Of a stretch of DNA of 64,000 bases, positions 52,003 to 61,160 are shown piece by piece. A model generated the notes under the pieces. That model saw only the letters and a program-made list of their open reading frames with translations. It was not told the DNA's origin and searched no databases. The stretch is from Nafulsella turpanensis ZLM-10 (lineage in GTDB: Bacteria > Bacteroidota > Bacteroidia > Cytophagales > Cyclobacteriaceae). How positions within the stretch are numbered: the stretch's first letter is position 1; every line of letters begins with the position of its first letter. The position numbers were made by a program, and so were the translations under genes. The stretch spans positions 124,001 to 188,000 of the forward strand of contig NZ_ANNU01000006.1 in NCBI RefSeq assembly GCF_000346615.1. The letters run 5' to 3'.

Positions 52003-53748
52003 TTAATTACCGGCCTTCGGTTCCGTACTTGCAAGAGCCTCTTTGAAAGTACCCATTTGGGTACGGTCGTGCCCGTAAATATCTTCCCTGAAATGTACAC
52101 GCCCCTCCTGCCCCATCCAGGCGGTCCGGTATTCGATGAAGACCGGAACTTCTTCCGGCAGGGTAACATTTTCCGGCTCCGGGAGATTCATCATTTCCAT
52201 CACCTCTTCGCGCCCGAAGCCTTTTTCCTGCAGGAGGTAGGTTGCCAGTTCTACCGGCTTCTCCACCCTGATACAGCCATGGCTAAAATCCCTTTCAGCC
52301 TGATCAAACAAATAATCTGAAGGGGTATCGTGCAAATATATGCTTAAGCGGTTCGGGAACATGAATTTCACTCGACCCAAAGCATTCGAAGGACCTGGCT
52401 GCTGCACAATCCGATAGGGAAATTCATCGGGCTCCACCTTATTCCAGTTTATTTTAAAAGGATTTACTTCAGGGGCATCTTCCTGCCAGCTTTCATATAA
52501 TTTAAAATTACGGCTGCCCAGGTAGCCTGGGTTCTTCCGAAGGCGGGGCAGCATTTCTTCTGTAGCAATACTCATCGGCACCGTCCAGGTAGGACTAAAG
52601 GAAATATACTCCATGGTATCATTAAAGATTGGGGTGGTGGAATTATAGGCCTCCCCCACAATCACACGCATTTGTAAGGTACTGTCGGCCCCTTCGAACA
52701 CATAGAGCATATATTCCGGCACATTTACCACCACATAACGGCCGTCTGGTCTTTCCGGCATCCAGCGGAGGCGTTCCAGGTTCAGCTTTATCTGGTCAAT
52801 TCTTTCACTGATGGGCACGTTGAGCATTGCCAGTGTGTTTTCTGCCACAACACCATCTTCTTTTATCCCATGGCGCTCCTGGAAAGAAGCCACTGCAGCG
52901 GCTAATTCCGGAGTATAGACACCTCTTGTTTCTAATTGCTCCTCTGTATCGCCCAGGCTATAGAGCTTTCGAGCCAGTTGAGCAGCATATTCCGTCGAGT
53001 CTCCCGGCCTTAAAACCAGGCTTCCCGGTAGCTTTATCCATTTTTCGTTCCGCTTTTCCAGCTCCCTGTAATGTGCAAGCGCATGCTTTAAGCCCTCATA
53101 GGTGGCAAAAGAAGGCTCCAGTCTTTCTAATGACTCCACAATTTCTTCCTCCTCCAAAGCTTCTGCCAGGTAGGGAGCCAGGTCTTTTTTTCTGCTACTG
53201 GTTTCCCACATCGCATCCAGCTTTTCGGGCTCCAGGCCACCCGCCAGTAAATGGCTGGCCAGCTTTAAATAAGAAAGGGTATAAGTTTTATCGAATAGCT
53301 GGTAATCTTCCATTTCAGCATTATCTGCTTCCACTTCCCGGCGAAGGCTGTCGAGTACCTGCAGGCGGTAGTTCTCAGGGTCTAAACCGTGTTCATGGCT
53401 TTTTTGTACCGCTTTTATCAGATCCTCTGCTTCCCCTGTCATACCATCCTCATCCAGCCAGGCTGGCATATATTCTCTTTCTTTATAAAAGGTAAGAAAG
53501 TCTTTCTGCAGTTTGGGCGGGACCTCTTCCTTTTCAAGGTATTGATAGATGCCGGCCGAATCCAATAATTCTTTCTGCATTGCATTACTAAGCTCATCCA
53601 CATCTACCTTTGAGGAAAAATTAAAGAACCTGCTGAACTCAGAGGCTGTACCTCCACTGTTGCTTTGCTGCTGCTCAGAATTACAGGCAGCCAGAATGCT
53701 TACTATTAAGGTTAGTAAAGCTATTTGTTGATATATCTTTGTTTTCAA
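52003..53748 (-). CDS. Murein L,D-transpeptidase (YcbB-like) lipoprotein
   Basis: 581 residues. The start is a TTG (MKTKIYQQIALLTLIVSILAAC), giving a lipobox LAAC with Cys22 and an N-terminal lipid anchor. The middle is helical and carries a peptidoglycan-binding segment (AAVASFQERHGIKEDGVV). The C-terminal YkuD domain contains RYVVVNVPEYMLYVFEG and the catalytic motif SHGCIRVEKP. The enzyme makes 3-3 crosslinks in peptidoglycan; some YcbB-type members confer beta-lactam tolerance. Followed directly by a strong terminator. Confidence 0.9.
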   Translation of the reverse strand: MKTKIYQQIALLTLIVSILAACNSEQQQSNSGGTASEFSRFFNFSSKVDVDELSNAMQKELLDSAGIYQYLEKEEVPPKLQKDFLTFYKEREYMPAWLDEDGMTGEAEDLIKAVQKSHEHGLDPENYRLQVLDSLRREVEADNAEMEDYQLFDKTYTLSYLKLASHLLAGGLEPEKLDAMWETSSRKKDLAPYLAEALEEEEIVESLERLEPSFATYEGLKHALAHYRELEKRNEKWIKLPGSLVLRPGDSTEYAAQLARKLYSLGDTEEQLETRGVYTPELAAAVASFQERHGIKEDGVVAENTLAMLNVPISERIDQIKLNLERLRWMPERPDGRYVVVNVPEYMLYVFEGADSTLQMRVIVGEAYNSTTPIFNDTMEYISFSPTWTVPMSIATEEMLPRLRKNPGYLGSRNFKLYESWQEDAPEVNPFKINWNKVEPDEFPYRIVQQPGPSNALGRVKFMFPNRLSIYLHDTPSDYLFDQAERDFSHGCIRVEKPVELATYLLQEKGFGREEVMEMMNLPEPENVTLPEEVPVFIEYRTAWMGQEGRVHFREDIYGHDRTQMGTFKEALASTEPKAGN

Positions 53749-53883
53749 TTGTATGCTTTATATTAATCAATAAAATAACAGGAAGGCATAGTTGAGCCGC
53801 CACCTTTTTTAATGAATTGATAATGAGGGGGGATGCTTTCCCCTATTTTATACGGGTAATACTGCCTAGAGTTACCTGAGAGG

Positions 53884-54717
53884 CTACAACACCAGCATTA
53901 AAAGATACTGTAAAAGCAGGAGACTATCCACGCCACCTGTATAATACCAATCGGGGCGTTTTTCAGATGAAAAAGCAATAAGGGCCCCTCCTGTTAAAGC
54001 AATAAAAAAGGAAGCTGCCCAATGCTGATAGATGAACCCTATACCTATAGCATACAGGAGCAGCAAAGCGACAGCCACTTTCCGGGTATTCTTTATTCCG
54101 ATTACGCCAGGCACCGTCAGGAGACTCCGCTTTTTATCACCATAGTAGTCGCGGATATCGAAGGGCAACGTAATTGCCAGAATGAAAAGAAAAAAAAGGA
54201 CGAATAATATGATAGCTTCCTGGAATGCCTGCTGGTACTCAAGTGCCGGATAAAAAGCCCCAATGGCCGCCCAAACATACGCAATTAAAAAGACCTTTAT
54301 CAGTGGTACACTTCGGATAGAGCGAAAAGCAGTATTCGCATACCGATCCGGCACATTGTATAAAAGCGATATTATTCCGAGGTGCAAAAAGAACAGACTT
54401 TGCTGCCAGCTCCCGTAAGGGAAAGACCAAAGCAGCAGGCCTGTATTTAATAGCAGGAGAATGTATATTACATGCCGGTTACGAAAAAACCAGTCCATCT
54501 TTCTTCCTGAAACTCGCTTTTTCCTGAGTTGGTAAACGAGAAATATATTCAGGTTGTAAATCAGAAAGGTGGCACTAAAAATTAAAGCCAGGGGCTTAAC
54601 TTCCTTCACCTCCACCTGAAGCAACTCCTTTCCGGTTAGCAGAAAGGCAACTGCACAGCAGCTAATTAGCAGATTACTGTAGATAAAGAACTTTAAGAGC
54701 TTCCGGATTTGGTGCAT
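53884..54717 (-). CDS. UbiA-like polytopic membrane protein
   Basis: 277 residues with about eight hydrophobic helices. A motif DIRDYYGDKKRSLLTVPGVIG matches the second Asp-rich motif of UbiA-type prenyltransferases, but the first N-D-x-x-D motif appears missing (YNLNIFLVYQLRKKR at that place). It could be a degenerate prenyltransferase or a lipid-modifying relative. I use the ATG at 54717 (MHQIRKLLKF), because the longer frame overlaps the atpG terminator. Upstream is the ATP synthase operon; they are probably independent. Confidence 0.62.
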   Translation of the reverse strand: MHQIRKLLKFFIYSNLLISCCAVAFLLTGKELLQVEVKEVKPLALIFSATFLIYNLNIFLVYQLRKKRVSGRKMDWFFRNRHVIYILLLLNTGLLLWSFPYGSWQQSLFFLHLGIISLLYNVPDRYANTAFRSIRSVPLIKVFLIAYVWAAIGAFYPALEYQQAFQEAIILFVLFFLFILAITLPFDIRDYYGDKKRSLLTVPGVIGIKNTRKVAVALLLLYAIGIGFIYQHWAASFFIALTGGALIAFSSEKRPDWYYTGGVDSLLLLQYLLMLVL

Positions 54718-54726
54718 TTTAGAGAT

Positions 54727-54757
54727 AAAAAAAGCCCGTTTGGAAAACGGGCTTATC
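54727..54757 (-). terminator. Terminator of the ATP synthase operon
   Basis: AAGCCCGTTT and AAACGGGCTT arms around a 3-nt loop, then a T-run on the minus strand, 25 bp after the atpG stop. This marks the 3' end of the operon, without atpD and atpC. Confidence 0.85.
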
Positions 54758-54778
54758 AATTATTTGTTCAGTACCTTC

Positions 54779-55669
54779 TTAGCGACTGCTGGAGAGGGCC
54801 TCTGCGCCTGCTACAATCTCCAGGATTTCTGTTGTAATAGCTGCCTGGCGTGTACGGTTGTAAACGAGTTTAAGCTCCTTCAGCAACTCACCGGCATTAT
54901 CCGTTGCCTTATCCATGGCTGTCATACGAGCCCCATGCTCCGAGGCATTCGAATCGAGCAGCGCTTTGTAAAACTGGATTTTGATAGACTTAGGAATTAG
55001 CTCCTGTACAATTTCTTCTCTTGAAGGCTCATAAATATAATCTACTGTAGCTGCTGATTCTTCTTCTTCATTTTCGGCTGGAAGAATAGGCAACAGCTGC
55101 TCTGCACGGATGATTTGTGTGGCTACATTTTTAAACTCGTTGTATACCACAATTACTTTATCGAAAGTGCCGTTCACGAAATTCTCCATTGCAAACTCCG
55201 CTGCACTTCTTGCCTCATCGAAGCTAAGGTTACTGAAGAGCCCAGAAAACTGGGTATGGAGCTTTACATCTCCTTTTTTGTAATAATCAAGAGCTTTCTT
55301 TCCGATAGGCAGGATCTCCACATTCCCCTGCTGATGCTGTTCGCGGAAATCATTTTCCAGCAATACCCTTATCCGGCGCATCACGTTTGTATTGAATGCG
55401 CCGGCAAGGCCTTTATCAGAAGTAACTGCCACGATCAGTACCCTGTTTACCGGCCGCTGCTCTCCATACACATTATCGGTTCCTTCCTTATTGGCAGAGG
55501 ACAGATTCTGCAATATTTCTGTTAACTTCTCGGCATAAGGCCGCAATTGGGTAATTGCATCCTGTGCCCTACGCAACTTTGCCGCAGCCACCATTTTCAT
55601 GGCTTTGGTTATTTGCTGGGTAGAAGTAACTGAACCGATTCTACTTTTTACTTCTTTTAGGTTTGCCAT
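54779..55669 (-). CDS. atpG: ATP synthase subunit gamma
   Basis: Central rotor shaft of F1, 296 residues from the ATG at 55669 (MANLKEVKSRIGSVTSTQQ). N-terminal helix landmark QITKAMKMVAAAKLRRAQ; the Rossmann-like middle has SDKGLAGAFN; the C-terminal helix ends KLVYNRTRQAAITTEILEIVAGAEAL. A slightly long insertion (DENEEEESAATVDYIYEP, 200s) is seen in Bacteroidota. An upstream TTG-like start (55720) adds 17 residues without character. Confidence 0.95.
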   Translation of the reverse strand: MANLKEVKSRIGSVTSTQQITKAMKMVAAAKLRRAQDAITQLRPYAEKLTEILQNLSSANKEGTDNVYGEQRPVNRVLIVAVTSDKGLAGAFNTNVMRRIRVLLENDFREQHQQGNVEILPIGKKALDYYKKGDVKLHTQFSGLFSNLSFDEARSAAEFAMENFVNGTFDKVIVVYNEFKNVATQIIRAEQLLPILPAENEEEESAATVDYIYEPSREEIVQELIPKSIKIQFYKALLDSNASEHGARMTAMDKATDNAGELLKELKLVYNRTRQAAITTEILEIVAGAEALSSSR

Positions 55670-55730
55670 GGTTGAGCAATATAGAAAATGAGCATCCGGC
55701 TTAACAACCGGATGCTTCATAAATGCTTAC

Positions 55731-57314
55731 TTATTTGGTTTCGTATCTTTTTGCCAGGTCTTTCGCTACCGTGGTAAGGGTATCGGTAAGCTCATCGCTG
55801 TACTCTCCTTTTCTAAGCCTGTCCAGTACCGTTTGGTGCTGGGCGCGCAGTAGAGAGATATACTCTTTTTCGAACTCTTTTACTCTTGTTACCGGCACGC
55901 GGTCCATAAAGCCTTTTGTTGAGGCAAAAATAATTGCTACCTGCTCTTCTACTGCAACCGGCGAATATTGAGCCTGCTTCAGGATTTCAAGGTTTCTGCG
56001 ACCACGGTCAATGGTACGCTTAGTAGCTGGGTCGAGGTCGGAACCGAACTTGGCAAATGCTTCCAGTTCGCGGAACTGGGCCTGGTCAAGCTTTAGCGTA
56101 CCGGCCACTTTTTTCATTGGCTTAATCTGGGCATTACCACCCACACGCGATACTGAAATACCTACGTTAATCGCCGGACGGATACCTGAGTTAAAGAGGT
56201 TGGTTTCAAGGAATATCTGGCCGTCGGTAATAGAAATTACGTTTGTTGGGATATAAGCTGAAACGTCGCCCGCCTGTGTTTCGATGATTGGAAGGGCTGT
56301 TAAAGAACCACCACCTTTTACTCTTCCTTCCAGTGAAGGAGGAAGGTCGTTCATCTGCTGTGCAATATTATCGTTGGCGTTGATTTTCGCCGCACGCTCC
56401 AATAAGCGGGAGTGCAGGTAGAATACGTCACCAGGATAGGCTTCGCGGCCCGGAGGACGACGAAGAAGCAGTGATACTTCGCGATAAGCTACCGCCTGCT
56501 TTGAAAGGTCATCATATACCACAAGGGCAGGACGACCTGTATCGCGGAAGAATTCGCCAATGGCCGCACCTGTAAATGGCGCAAAGAACTGCATTGGCGC
56601 AGGGTCAGCCGCAGAAGCCGATACTACTACCGTATAATCCATGGCGCCACCTTTTTCAAGGGCAGCCACAATGTTAGCCACCGTAGAGGCTTTTTGTCCG
56701 CAGGCTACATAAATACAGAAAACAGGCTCGCCTTTTTCGTAGAACTCTCGCTGGTTAATAATGGCATCAATCGCTACAGCGGTTTTACCTGTCTGGCGGT
56801 CACCAATAATTAATTCACGCTGGCCACGGCCAATCGGAATCATAGAGTCAATCGCCTTTATACCTGTCTGCAGCGGTTCGTTTACCGGCTGGCGGTAAAT
56901 TACACCTGGTGCTTTACGCTCCAAGGGCATCTCAAATAACTCGCCGCTGATAGGGCCTTTACCATCGATAGGTAAACCAAGGGTATCTACCACGCGACCT
57001 ACCATACCATCGCCTACTCTAATAGAGGCAATACGGCCGGTGCGTTTTACAGTATCTCCTTCTTTTACGTGGCTGTAGTCTCCTAATAATACCGCACCCA
57101 CATTATCTTCTTCCAGGTTTAGCACCATGCCTGTCAGCTCGCCCGGAAAATCCAGCAGCTCACCTGACTGTGCTTTAGACAACCCATAAATGCGGGCAAC
57201 ACCATCGCCTAACTGCAAAATGGTGCCCACTTCTTCGAGTTCAGCTTCTGTACGAAAATTCGACAGCTGTTCTCTCAAAATAGCTGACACCTCGTCTGGT
57301 CTTACTTCTGCCAT
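55731..57314 (-). CDS. atpA: ATP synthase subunit alpha
   Basis: 527 residues of the F1 catalytic hexamer (non-catalytic nucleotide sites). Walker A is GDRQTGKT near residue 172; Walker B-like [12 protein letters not shown]; the family signature [13 protein letters not shown] lies near residue 375. The N-terminal beta-barrel and C-terminal helical domains are complete. Gaps to atpH and atpG are 57 and 61 bp, consistent with one operon. Confidence 0.97.
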   Translation of the reverse strand: MAEVRPDEVSAILREQLSNFRTEAELEEVGTILQLGDGVARIYGLSKAQSGELLDFPGELTGMVLNLEEDNVGAVLLGDYSHVKEGDTVKRTGRIASIRVGDGMVGRVVDTLGLPIDGKGPISGELFEMPLERKAPGVIYRQPVNEPLQTGIKAIDSMIPIGRGQRELIIGDRQTGKTAVAIDAIINQREFYEKGEPVFCIYVACGQKASTVANIVAALEKGGAMDYTVVVSASAADPAPMQFFAPFTGAAIGEFFRDTGRPALVVYDDLSKQAVAYREVSLLLRRPPGREAYPGDVFYLHSRLLERAAKINANDNIAQQMNDLPPSLEGRVKGGGSLTALPIIETQAGDVSAYIPTNVISITDGQIFLETNLFNSGIRPAINVGISVSRVGGNAQIKPMKKVAGTLKLDQAQFRELEAFAKFGSDLDPATKRTIDRGRRNLEILKQAQYSPVAVEEQVAIIFASTKGFMDRVPVTRVKEFEKEYISLLRAQHQTVLDRLRKGEYSDELTDTLTTVAKDLAKRYETK

Positions 57315-57371
57315 TATATATGCGTTCTGTTTTTTATACTATATCAAAAATGTGCAACTGCACACCTGCTA

Positions 57372-57929
57372 TTAAAATTCCTTTATATAAGGATTGTGGC
57401 TAAACTTCGATTTCAGATCCACTAATCGGCTTTGGATGCTCTCATCGATCTGGCGGTCTCCTACCTTCAGCACATATCCGCCAATAAGGCTTTTATCCAC
57501 TTTCTCTGACAATTCCGCTTTTTTACCACTTATTTTCTCTACTATAGCCCTGAACTCTTTCCTCATCTCGTCTGTCAGGGGGAAGGTAGTGGTTACTTCC
57601 GCTGCAACAATTCCTTTTTCAATATTGTAGCGGGCATGAAATTCCTTTGCTACAGCCGGCAGATTTTCTTCCCGGTTTTTGCGGCTAACAATTTTAAAAA
57701 AAGCATTGGTCATTTCCGTTACTTTATCTCCGAAAATGGCCTTTAGCACTGCATACTTTTTATCGTTACCCATTATTGGGTTTTTCAGCATTAAGTAAAG
57801 GTCCCGGTTGCTTTCTACCGTTTGGCTGAACAACTGCATGTCATTATGCACTTCTTCCAGTACTCCTTTTTCTTTGGCCAGTTCGATTAATGACTTGGCA
57901 TATCTGGAAGCAACTCTTATCTCTGACAT
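57372..57929 (-). CDS. atpH: ATP synthase subunit delta
   Basis: 185-residue peripheral-stalk subunit (OSCP-like) binding the tip of alpha. N-terminal ASRYAKSLIELAKEKGVLEEV and the C-terminal VDKSLIGGYVLKVGDRQIDESI are family signatures. It lies 20 bp after atpF. Confidence 0.95.
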   Translation of the reverse strand: MSEIRVASRYAKSLIELAKEKGVLEEVHNDMQLFSQTVESNRDLYLMLKNPIMGNDKKYAVLKAIFGDKVTEMTNAFFKIVSRKNREENLPAVAKEFHARYNIEKGIVAAEVTTTFPLTDEMRKEFRAIVEKISGKKAELSEKVDKSLIGGYVLKVGDRQIDESIQSRLVDLKSKFSHNPYIKEF

Positions 57930-57949
57930 TGGATCTCCTTCTTAAGCTC

Positions 57950-58444
57950 TTAGTTTACGTTCAGGTCTTTAATATAATCCTGCACCAGTGCCTTTTGCGA
58001 AGCTTCGCTGCTCAGCTCGTGGCGCATTAATTTTTCAGCAACTTTAACTGAAAGCTCTGCCACCTGGGTTTTTACTTCGGCGAGGGCTGCCTGTTTTTCT
58101 GTATTGATAGCCACTCGTGCCTCTTCAATTCTTTTCTGTGCTTCTTTCGATGCATCTGCATTGGCCTCTTCCACGATTCTTTTCGCGGCGGCATTTGCTT
58201 CTTTGATAATCTTGTCTCGCTCCACCTTAGCCTCATCGATCAATCGCTCGTTCTCGGCCTTCAGGTTCGCCATTTCCTTTTTAGCATTCTCAGCGGCACT
58301 TAACGAATCTTCAATAAAAGACTCGCGCTGCTTCAGCGCATCCACTATCGGCGCCCATGCGAACTTCCGAAGCAGAAAAAGCACTATTAAGAAGGTGATC
58401 AGCGTCCAGAGAACTAAACCGGTACCGGGGTTTACTAATTCCAT
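57950..58444 (-). CDS. atpF: ATP synthase subunit b
   Basis: 164 residues: one N-terminal membrane helix (GLVLWTLITFLIVLFLLRKF) and then a long, highly charged coiled coil forming the peripheral stalk dimer. The Ala/Glu/Lys-rich part and the RIVEEANADASKEAQKRIEEA-like segment are typical. No b' copy is present, so a homodimer is expected. Confidence 0.95.
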   Translation of the reverse strand: MELVNPGTGLVLWTLITFLIVLFLLRKFAWAPIVDALKQRESFIEDSLSAAENAKKEMANLKAENERLIDEAKVERDKIIKEANAAAKRIVEEANADASKEAQKRIEEARVAINTEKQAALAEVKTQVAELSVKVAEKLMRHELSSEASQKALVQDYIKDLNVN

Positions 58445-58500
58445 TTGCTTTATATTACTTAAGTATAATGATTTTATTTACCTGACTATTCGAAGTAAAA

Positions 58501-58533
58501 AGAACCGGCCGCCCTAATGGCTAAGCCGGTTCT
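58501..58533 (-). terminator. Intercistronic hairpin between atpE and atpF
   Basis: AGAACCGGC and GCCGGTTCT arms with a T-run on the minus strand, 9 bp past the atpE stop and 57 bp before atpF. It could be an attenuator or an RNase barrier that leaves more atpE mRNA, fitting the high copy number of subunit c. Confidence 0.65.
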
Positions 58534-58541
58534 TTTAATTC

Positions 58542-58832
<291 letters not shown>

Positions 58833-58859
58833 TTATAAATAAACAAATGGTTTCTCAAC

Positions 58860-59942
58860 TTAAACAAGCGCCTTCTCCGTTTCAGGATCTACATGCTCCT
58901 CGTCGTGATGGTGCTCTTCTACCGCACCACCAAAGTACATGGCCGCCAGAAGGGTAAAGATGTAAGCCTGCAGCAGGGCTACAAAAAGCTCCAGGAAGTA
59001 CATAAAGGTAGCGAAAGCAACACTTACAGGACCAATCGCCACACTTTCGAAGATAAATATTAAGCTAAACAAGCTCAGGATAATGATGTGACCCGCCGTG
59101 ATGTTGGCAAACAAACGGACCATCAGGGAGAACGGCTTTGTAAAGATACCGATAAACTCCACCAGTGGCATAATTGGCAGCACAGTCTTTAGCCACCACG
59201 GCACACCCGGGGTATTAAAAATATGGCCCCAGTAGGTTTTAGTACCGCTGGCAAGGGTAATAACCAATACAATGGCCGCTAATACCAGGGTTACTGCAAT
59301 ATTACCGGTAACGTTTGCTGCACCAGGCAATAAACCGAGCAGGTTGTTAATCCAGATAAAGAAAAACAGGGTAAGCAGGAAGGGCAGAAAGCGGGCATAC
59401 TTCGGGCCAATATTCGGGATGGCGATTTCGTCGCGCACAAACATAATAATAGGCTCCAGGAAGGACTGCAGGCCTTTTGGTGCCTCCATGGTTTTTTTCT
59501 TGTAGCGATTGGCTATACTAACAAACACTATTAGCATAATAATCGCACTCAGAAACATGGAAGCCACATTCTTGGTAATGGAAAGGTCCAACAGCTCAGC
59601 CCCATCTTCAGCAACAATATGCCCGTGGTCCATTATATAGCCATTGTACGGCACCAGCTCGTGTGCTTCATTGTAAAAGTTTGAAGAAGAGAATATATCC
59701 AGCCCGTGTTCCTCCGAGTATACTATAACCGGGAGATAAAGAGTCCCGTAGGCTCCATCAAAAAAATGCCACTCATGCGCATCCGCAATGTGGTGCAAAA
59801 TCATGTCCCCGGCACTAAAGCCTTCATCTTCACCACCATCGGCAGCAAAAGATGGAGCGCCCACAGCCAGTAAGACCAATAATGCAAAAATGCTGATTTT
59901 TAATTGTTTAGGGAAGGATCTCGCCTTTTCAATTATCTTCAT
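58860..59942 (-). CDS. atpB: ATP synthase subunit a
   Basis: 360 residues, longer than the E. coli homologue. A signal-like N-terminus (FALLVLLAVGAPSFAA) is followed by a periplasmic segment of about 100 residues, typical of Bacteroidota. The key membrane motif FSLMVRLFANITAGHI contains the essential Arg that faces the c-ring. The C-terminus ends His-rich (EEHHHDEEHVDPE). It overlaps the preceding gene by 14 bp, suggesting coupled translation. Confidence 0.95.
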   Translation of the reverse strand: MKIIEKARSFPKQLKISIFALLVLLAVGAPSFAADGGEDEGFSAGDMILHHIADAHEWHFFDGAYGTLYLPVIVYSEEHGLDIFSSSNFYNEAHELVPYNGYIMDHGHIVAEDGAELLDLSITKNVASMFLSAIIMLIVFVSIANRYKKKTMEAPKGLQSFLEPIIMFVRDEIAIPNIGPKYARFLPFLLTLFFFIWINNLLGLLPGAANVTGNIAVTLVLAAIVLVITLASGTKTYWGHIFNTPGVPWWLKTVLPIMPLVEFIGIFTKPFSLMVRLFANITAGHIIILSLFSLIFIFESVAIGPVSVAFATFMYFLELFVALLQAYIFTLLAAMYFGGAVEEHHHDEEHVDPETEKALV

Positions 59943-60336
59943 TGCCTCGTTTTTCCAAATGCGAGCGCAAGTTAGTCATTAACGAAGTAATTTCAAACAC
60001 CTGGAAAAACAAATACAGGACAAAAAAGTCCAGCACGAAGAATAAAATATGCTCCACTCCCATTAGCACCACTATTACTATATAAATGATACTGGCAAAT
60101 AGGCGGAAGATAATGGCAGGAAAGAAGAAAGCATTAAACTGCTCGCGGTGATTCCGCACTCCATACAAAACAAATACGGAGCTTGCCAGCGTCAACAAAT
60201 ACATAAACAGCAGCAGGGTCATGTAGCTGTCATGGACCAGCGGAGTGGCTGTAAAATGCTTTAGCAAAAACAGTAAAAGGGCGATACCCAGGGTAAAGCC
60301 CGTTAGCTTGAGGGCATGCCACACAATTTTGTTCAT
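59929..60336 (-). CDS. Four-TM protein in the AtpI position
   Basis: 135 residues with four hydrophobic helices and a charged C-terminus (NLRSHLEKRGNEDN). It lies between atpZ and atpB, the place of AtpI in many operons, and its size fits, but I see no clear AtpI motif. It may help assemble the c-ring or bind Mg2+. Start ATG directly adjoins the atpZ stop (0-bp gap); its end overlaps atpB by 14 bp. Confidence 0.7.
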   Translation of the reverse strand: MNKIVWHALKLTGFTLGIALLLFLLKHFTATPLVHDSYMTLLLFMYLLTLASSVFVLYGVRNHREQFNAFFFPAIIFRLFASIIYIVIVVLMGVEHILFFVLDFFVLYLFFQVFEITSLMTNLRSHLEKRGNEDN

Positions 60337-60588
60337 CTATTCCTTTGGTAAACTTTTTATAGTAAGTACAATGGAGGCGGTAACTGACATTAAGGTAAAA
60401 ACTATCAGGAAAGCAGGAAAGCGCAGGCCGAGGTACTGATCCAGCTCCCAACCTGCCCACACCGCCAGGCCTATGGCTCCCAGCATCTGGAAAGCAAGGC
60501 CTGAATACTTCATATATTCATTAAGCGGACTTTGCTTCCGGTTCTTCTGATTTTCTAACCTTTCGGGCTTCTTCTCTTCCTGGGGCAT
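60337..60588 (-). CDS. atpZ: ATP synthase assembly protein AtpZ
   Basis: 83 residues, two hydrophobic helices: YMKYSGLAFQMLGAIGLAVWAGWELDQ with the AtpZ/AtpI motif G-x-x-x-x-x-x-G-W-x-x-D, and FLIVFTLMSVTASIVLTI. The N-terminal about 25 residues are hydrophilic. With the ATG at 60588 the gene overlaps the bactofilin by 68 bp; an internal ATG at 60513 would give a 58-residue protein and no overlap. The adjacent frames point to translational coupling either way. Confidence 0.78.
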   Translation of the reverse strand: MPQEEKKPERLENQKNRKQSPLNEYMKYSGLAFQMLGAIGLAVWAGWELDQYLGLRFPAFLIVFTLMSVTASIVLTIKSLPKE

Positions 60589-60979
60589 GATCAAAATCGG
60601 TAATTTTTATTTCTTTTGCATCTGCACCCATCTGGCAGGATCCGTTGAATACAGCACCGGCCTCCACTACCATTTTATTCGTAATGATATCGCCTTTTAT
60701 TCTGGCAGATGGCTTCAAAATCAATAATTCTGTTACTTCCACACGGCCTGTAACTTCTCCTTCTATTTCGGCATTTTGCGCCAGCACGTTTCCATCTATA
60801 AAAGAAGAATCGCCCAGCACAAGTTTCGATTTACTGGTTATATTTCCTTTAACCTTTCCATCAATCCGGATGTTCCCGAAAGTTTCAATATCCCCTACAA
60901 GGCTTGTTCCTTTTCCGATGGTATTGCTACTGGTGGTAAGCTGCTCCTCTACTGCTTTCTTTTCGTGCTTGTTAAACAT
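60521..60979 (-). CDS. Bactofilin (polymer-forming cytoskeletal protein)
   Basis: 152 residues of the bactofilin/DUF583 beta-helix: repeating short beta-strand units with alternating hydrophobics (TSLVGDIETFGNIRIDGKVKG, SFIDGNVLAQNAEIEGEVTG as landmarks) between charged tails. Bactofilins self-assemble into filaments that help place peptidoglycan enzymes; the M23 peptidase upstream is the classic partner. The C-terminal tail (RKVRKSEEPEAKSA) is encoded in DNA that also encodes the atpZ N-terminus. ATG start. Confidence 0.9.
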   Translation of the reverse strand: MFNKHEKKAVEEQLTTSSNTIGKGTSLVGDIETFGNIRIDGKVKGNITSKSKLVLGDSSFIDGNVLAQNAEIEGEVTGRVEVTELLILKPSARIKGDIITNKMVVEAGAVFNGSCQMGADAKEIKITDFDHAPGREEARKVRKSEEPEAKSA

Positions 60980-61089
60980 AATACTATTGGGTTAATATGC
61001 TGATTAATTTTGAATGATAGAAGGAGTGAATGATAGAATAAGCTAAACTTTTCCTTCTCCTTTACCTCATCTTGCCACTTATATCTTAT

Positions 61090-61152
61090 TATCTTACGTC
61101 TATTATCTTTTGTCCTATGTCTCCCGGCTCCTGATACCTCATACCCGATACC
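61090..61152 (-). repeat. Heptad-phased tract after the M23 gene
   Basis: Read on the minus strand, nine 7-bp units in strict phase, beginning 8 bp after the M23 stop: first GGTATCG, GGTATGA, GGTATCA, then units such as TAGGACA and ATAGACG that fit the NNRGAYN consensus. Degenerate, but the phase holds throughout, like the tracts at 25.7-26.0 kb. Confidence 0.7.
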
Positions 61153-61160
61153 TGCCCCCA

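Noticed and set aside
54718-54759. Longer start of the UbiA-like gene
   Set aside because: The extension is encoded by the atpG terminator hairpin.
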